Source: an uncultured Clostridia bacterium (GTDB taxonomy: Bacteria; Bacillota; Clostridia; TANB77; CAG-508). From it: 7,802 bases of DNA. The notes beneath the pieces were generated by a model that had not been told where the DNA came from, did no database searches, and saw only the letters and a program-made list of their open reading frames with translations. The DNA is taken from contig CAKOVX010000019.1 in assembly GCA_934122155.1 (NCBI GenBank), forward strand, positions 1 to 7,802, given 5' to 3'. Within the stretch, counting starts at the first letter, position 1. The number at the start of each line of letters is the position of its first letter. The translations under genes and the position numbers were made by a program. Positions 5,125-7,802 of this stretch are shown in pieces.

Positions 5125-6262
5125 ACATATATTTACTTAATATTATCTCTGTGATAGTTTTTACTAAATATTCTACATCCTCTTTTGTATTATATTTTCC
5201 AAATGTAGTTCTTAAAGTTCCGTTTAATAAGCATTTGCTAAGCCCTATTGCAACTAATACATGTGATGGTTCTGGGGTACCAGTACTACATGCCGAACCT
5301 GCTGAAGCACATATTCCTTTTTCATCTAATTCTAGTAATAGTTGTTGTGCATCAATATTTGGAAATGAAAAATTTGCATTTCCTGGTAACCTATTTTCCC
5401 TTGCTCCATTTAATTTTGCATAAGGAATTTTTTCTTCTATTTGTTCTATATAAAAATCTCTTAGTTCTTGCAAATGCTTGTTATATTCATCATAATTAGA
5501 ATATACTTCTTCTATTGCTTTACCTAAAGCAACAATTTCTGCAACATTTTCTGTCCCTGCTCTTTTATTTTTTTCTTGATGTCCTCCATCTAAAATTTTT
5601 TCAAAATTTACACCATCTCTTACATATAGTGCCCCAATACCTTTTGGTGCATAAAATTTGTGACCTGACATTGAAAGGCTATCTATATTCAAATTTTCCA
5701 CATCTATTTTTACATTTCCAATTGCTTGAACTGCGTCTGTATGAAATATAATGTTATGGTCTTTAGCAATTTTTCCTATTTGTTGTATTGGTTCAATTGT
5801 ACCAATTTCATTATTTGCAAACATAACTGAAATTAAAATAGTGGTTGGCCTTATTTCATTTAATAACTGATTTATATCCACAACACCATTTTTATCTACA
5901 TTAAGATATGTTACCTCAAACCCTTGCCTTTCTAGAGTCTTGCAAGAATTAAGTATCGCGTGGTGCTCTATTTTACTTGTTATTATATGGTTTCCCTTGT
6001 TTTTATTAGCATATGCAATTCCTTTTATTGCTAAGTTATCACTTTCACTTCCACATGATGTAAAGTAAATTTCTTTTGGTCTTGCATTTATGGCACTTGC
6101 TACTCTTTTTCTTGCTAATTCTATTGCTCTTTTCGATTGTCTACCTATTTCATACATTGCAGATGCATTTCCATATTGTAATTCAAAATATGGAATCATT
6201 TCTTGTAATACTTCTTTACTAACAGGTGTAGTTGCAGCATAATCAAAATATAGTGTTTTCAT
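5123..6262 (-). CDS. nifS: Cysteine desulfurase, NifS/IscS type, 379 aa
   Basis: This PLP enzyme converts L-cysteine to L-alanine and hands the sulfur on as a persulfide for Fe-S clusters, tRNA thiolation or cofactors, in the cytoplasm. Family landmarks are intact: YFDYAATTP at the N-terminus, TSCGSESDN (68-76), the PLP-stacking His in SKIEHHAIL (about 100-101), NNEIGT (150-155), HTDAVQA with Asp176 and Gln179, SMSGHKFYAPKG with the Schiff-base Lys202, RAGTEN (234-239), and the catalytic Cys325 in SAGSACSTG. RTTFG lies near the end. The length is normal for the family. The start ATG has an AGAGGA ribosome site 6-7 bases upstream. The gene stands alone: no thiI, mnmA, iscU or cysK is adjacent in the window, so its sulfur acceptor is unknown. 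The symbol denotes the family only. Confidence 0.93.
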   Translation of the reverse strand: MKTLYFDYAATTPVSKEVLQEMIPYFELQYGNASAMYEIGRQSKRAIELARKRVASAINARPKEIYFTSCGSESDNLAIKGIAYANKNKGNHIITSKIEHHAILNSCKTLERQGFEVTYLNVDKNGVVDINQLLNEIRPTTILISVMFANNEIGTIEPIQQIGKIAKDHNIIFHTDAVQAIGNVKIDVENLNIDSLSMSGHKFYAPKGIGALYVRDGVNFEKILDGGHQEKNKRAGTENVAEIVALGKAIEEVYSNYDEYNKHLQELRDFYIEQIEEKIPYAKLNGARENRLPGNANFSFPNIDAQQLLLELDEKGICASAGSACSTGTPEPSHVLVAIGLSKCLLNGTLRTTFGKYNTKEDVEYLVKTITEIILSKYM

Positions 6263-6301
6263 ATTTTTCCTCTTTTCTTTAATATGAATTGTCCTATATT
6301 T

Positions 6302-6307
6302 ATTATA
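6302..6307 (-). promoter_or_regulatory. Probable -10 of the cysteine desulfurase promoter
   Basis: A perfect TATAAT on the minus strand lies about 40 bases upstream of the start codon; the -35 region (about TAAATA, 6325-6330) is weak. The rest of 6263-6354 holds no other signal that I can see and is very AT-rich. There is no T-box or other riboswitch-like structure. Confidence 0.4.
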
Positions 6308-6354
6308 TGTTTTTTTTATGAGATTATTTACTGTTTTTATTAAAATTACAAACT

Positions 6355-6396
6355 AAAAAAATTATGATTTTCAATTAAAAAAATCATAATTTTTTT
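6355..6396. terminator. Rho-independent terminator of the membrane-protein gene
   Basis: A perfect 17-bp stem, 6355-6371 with 6380-6396, encloses an 8-base loop. It is almost all A/T but begins and ends in runs of seven A and seven T, so it can act in both directions. The stop codon of the 116-aa gene (6386-6384) lies inside it. Confidence 0.75.
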
Positions 6397-6734
6397 GCTG
6401 AATTTTCTTCACTCCATCTTGTTACTCTAACGTTTTGATATGCTTGTAATACTTCTGAATATTTTCTGTACTCATCTTCCCATACAATTGATGGAATTTT
6501 ATCATATGCTTCAAAAACCTTTTCGGCCTCAGCCAAAAATATTACTTGCTCTTGTGGGCTCATAAGTTTATATCTTTTTGAAAATCTATATAACTTATCT
6601 AGCATTTGATTTGCTTGAATAAAACCCCAAAAGTCTTTAATTTTTATGCCTGCCATTCTAATTTGTAAAACAGCTGATGCAATCAAAGCAAATATTACAA
6701 ATACCAATAAGTAAATTATCATTAATGCTTCCAT
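6384..6734 (-). CDS. Membrane-anchored protein of unknown function, 116 aa
   Basis: An N-terminal hydrophobic helix spans about residues 3-25 (ALMIIYLLVFVIFALIASAVL). A soluble, mainly helical domain follows, rich in Tyr, Arg and Glu (WGFIQANQMLDKLYRFSKRYKLMSPQEQVIFLAEAEKVFEAYDKIPSIVWEDEYRKYSEVLQAY). I do not recognise the family. The start ATG 6734 is chosen because AAAAGGA (6743-6749) lies 8 bases upstream. The frame stays open to TTG 6791, but that codon is part of the promoter's -35 and has no ribosome site. The gene has its own strong promoter and its own terminator, so it is a single-gene unit. A cell-envelope role is a guess from the anchor only. Confidence 0.75.
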   Translation of the reverse strand: MEALMIIYLLVFVIFALIASAVLQIRMAGIKIKDFWGFIQANQMLDKLYRFSKRYKLMSPQEQVIFLAEAEKVFEAYDKIPSIVWEDEYRKYSEVLQAYQNVRVTRWSEENSAKKL

Positions 6735-6762
6735 TTGTTTTTTCCTTTTCTCAATTTTTTTT

Positions 6763-6791
6763 ATTGTATCATTATTTATTTTTTTGTGCAA
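6763..6791 (-). promoter_or_regulatory. Promoter of the 116-aa membrane protein
   Basis: The minus strand has TTGCAC (6791-6786), a 17-base spacer and TACAAT (6768-6763). The start would be near 6756, with the ribosome site at 6743-6749 correctly downstream. This also shows that the longer open frame upstream is not translated. Confidence 0.7.
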
Positions 6792-6854
6792 TATTATTTA
6801 AAAGGTTTTGATTATTTTTTATAATTCATTTTTTACGTTTATATCTGCAAGTGC

Positions 6855-6879
6855 AAAAAAGCGCCCCTGCAAGGAGCGC
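6855..6879 (-). terminator. Rho-independent terminator of the lectin-fold gene
   Basis: Read leftward, GCGCTCCT (6879-6872) pairs with AGGGGCGC (6868-6861) around a 3-base loop. The only non-Watson-Crick pair is U-G. The stem is followed by six T. On the plus strand the same position is a C-A mismatch, so the leftward direction is favoured. It ends transcripts from the gene at 6969. Confidence 0.85.
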
Positions 6880-6906
6880 CATATTTTTGATACACTAATT
6901 TATGTT

Positions 6907-6931
6907 ATATGCCTTAGTGTTATAGGCATAT
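6907..6931. other. Hairpin between the lectin-fold gene and its terminator
   Basis: A perfect 8-bp stem, ATATGCCT (6907-6914) with AGGCATAT (6924-6931), has a 9-base loop. It begins 38 bases after the stop codon of the putative variable gene. No T tract follows on either side, so it is not a terminator. Retroelement-targeted genes often carry a DNA hairpin just after the variable region that aids homing; this placement fits, but the link is inference. Confidence 0.5.
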
Positions 6932-6968
6932 TTAATTATTCTGTCTAGTTAGTTACCGGTTGGCTGTG

Positions 6969-7802
6969 CTATTTCACATAAAGTAGAGGTCTGAATGAAG
7001 CACTGTAATAGCCACTAGTTGTATGATCATATACACGGTTACCTGTGTAATAGTCGGAAACACTACAATTGCCTCCTCTGATAGTACAATGGCTACTATT
7101 ATAACTATCATACACATAAGTGCTATATTCAGTAGTCCATTCGCGTAAATTTGCTGCTATATCAAATATGTTGCATACTTTGTCCCCTGTTTCTCCTGTG
7201 TTTTTTAATGATTTATTTCCAGTCGTGTCTCTATTTGCATTTGCATAATTAGTGTTTCCCATTTCTTGTATATATACTATTGCAGTATCCCATGCATAAC
7301 TATTTACTAAATCACTTTCTACATAGTTATTTCCACTATACATATTTTTGCTTACCATTGCTGCTTGTGGTTGTGTTATAAAGTTCCATAATGTTCCAGC
7401 ATCATAGTTCATGCTCTCATCACTGTATGCAGTTGATACTTTTGATAATGGTTTGGCATTTCCATAATTTTCTGCTGTTGTTGTTCCAGAACTATTATAG
7501 CCACTTCCATAGCTTGCTTCATATCTTGCTATATAAAAGCCTTTATTGGCATTTGTTTTTGTTATAAATGCTTCTAGATCTTTTGCCGTTGTGTTTGTAC
7601 TTGTTGCATCATCTTTTTCATTTGATAGCCTATTTTTATCACTTAATTCATAATAGTAACTTTCTATTAAATAATCTGTATTTACAGTTTTATCTGCTAC
7701 ATTTGCTGCTGTTACTGCTGCATACTCTGAACCTTTTTGTACTAATGTTGGTGTTCCTGGAGTTGTTGTTGCAAATGTATATCTTCCTAATGTTATTTCT
7801 AC
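6969..7802 (-). CDS. C-terminal part of a formylglycine-enzyme/C-type-lectin-fold protein, probable diversity-generating retroelement target (partial)
   Basis: The frame is open from the window edge to TAG 6971-6969, giving the last 277 residues of a larger protein. The first ~80 visible residues are Thr/Ala-rich with TTTPGTPTLVQKG, probably a linker or stalk. A lectin-like domain of the FGE/SUMF1 superfamily begins near residue 84: GFYIARYEAS (88-97), YAWDTAIVYIQ (169-179), CNIFDIAANLREWTTE (210-225, the 'N..DmaGNv.EWt' motif), TIRGGN (240-245) and SFRPLLYVK at the C-terminus. Enzyme-type FGE active-site cysteines are not evident; the three visible Cys are C210, C239 and C246. The final ~50 codons look hypervariable. 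Such proteins typically act as surface or phage-tail ligand binders. The N-terminus, and so localisation, is not visible. The FGE-like fold is firm; the target role is inferred. Confidence 0.75.
   Translation of the reverse strand, partial: VEITLGRYTFATTTPGTPTLVQKGSEYAAVTAANVADKTVNTDYLIESYYYELSDKNRLSNEKDDATSTNTTAKDLEAFITKTNANKGFYIARYEASYGSGYNSSGTTTAENYGNAKPLSKVSTAYSDESMNYDAGTLWNFITQPQAAMVSKNMYSGNNYVESDLVNSYAWDTAIVYIQEMGNTNYANANRDTTGNKSLKNTGETGDKVCNIFDIAANLREWTTEYSTYVYDSYNSSHCTIRGGNCSVSDYYTGNRVYDHTTSGYYSASFRPLLYVK
6987..7142 (-). other. Candidate variable region (VR) of a diversity-generating retroelement
   Basis: Between EWTTE and FRPLL almost every codon ends in T or C: 14 of 15 at residues 226-240, 11 of 12 at 245-256, and 10 of 11 at 258-268. 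The residues are mainly Tyr, Ser, Asp, Asn, His, Cys and Thr. This is what adenine mutagenesis of AAY codons in a template yields. GC-richer codons (AGC, TCC, GAC, CGC, CGT, GTG) set it apart from the surrounding AT-rich genes. Tyr, Asn, Asp, His and Cys codons are always NNY, so part of the skew follows from composition. No template copy is present in the window. Confidence 0.5.

Noticed and set aside
5151..5751. Plus-strand ORFs opposite the cysteine desulfurase
   Set aside because: They are antisense shadows of a well-supported gene, with low-complexity Leu/His/Phe translations and no start signals.
6735..6791. N-terminal extension of the membrane protein to TTG 6791
   Set aside because: That TTG is the start of the TTGCAC -35 box of a good promoter and lacks a ribosome site.
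1..7802. tRNA, rRNA, CRISPR array or insertion sequence
   Set aside because: No cloverleaf, rRNA-like block, regularly spaced repeat or transposase was found on either strand by eye.

Overview
The window is strongly AT-rich and uses the standard genetic code: TGA and TAG serve as stops and Trp is TGG. Ribosome sites are of the AGGAGG type, and terminators are short stem-loops with T runs. With a Firmicute-type prophage immunity region and a NifS-type cysteine desulfurase, this points to a low-GC Firmicute, most likely one of the gut Clostridia. No species can be named from the sequence alone.

Region 1 (1-3040) is the integrase end of a temperate phage or phage-like element. Three tiny leftward genes at the left edge follow a Cro-like regulator (424-654, minus). 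A divergent control region (655-802) separates Cro from a CI/LexA-type self-cleaving repressor (803-1492, plus). A structured 156-base leader then leads into a large serine recombinase (1649-3017) that is broken by one extra base. The cro-cI cassette is bracketed by a perfect 19-bp inverted repeat (406-424 and 1520-1538), so inversion would swap which promoter reads into the early genes and which into the integrase.

Region 2 (3018-3394) is the element-chromosome junction. Immediately after the recombinase, an open frame begins with no start codon. It encodes the C-terminal part of a Cys-rich protein with a carboxypeptidase-regulatory-like fold. It looks like a host gene cut by integration, with its 5' part beyond the other end of the element.

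Region 3 (3395-4827) is a leftward operon: a 77-aa protein, two half-length TSUP (TauE/SafE-like) membrane proteins, the second frameshifted, and a 46-aa membrane peptide. It ends at a bidirectional terminator shared with the truncated host gene. A small XRE regulator (4837-5052) is divergent from this operon and may control it.

Region 4 (5053-6354) is a single NifS-type cysteine desulfurase gene that converges on the XRE gene at a 13-bp hairpin.

Region 5 (6355-7802) holds a membrane-anchored protein of unknown function with a clear promoter and terminator, then the 3' part of a leftward gene ending in a formylglycine-enzyme/C-type-lectin-like domain. The last ~50 codons of that gene are almost all NNY (Tyr/Ser/Asp/Asn/His/Cys), and a hairpin lies just past its stop. 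Both are hallmarks of a diversity-generating retroelement target, although no reverse transcriptase or template repeat lies in the window.

The points most worth a second look are the invertible-looking immunity cassette, the two alternative RNA folds over the integrase ribosome site, the interrupted host gene next to a broken integrase, and the putative hypervariable lectin-fold protein.
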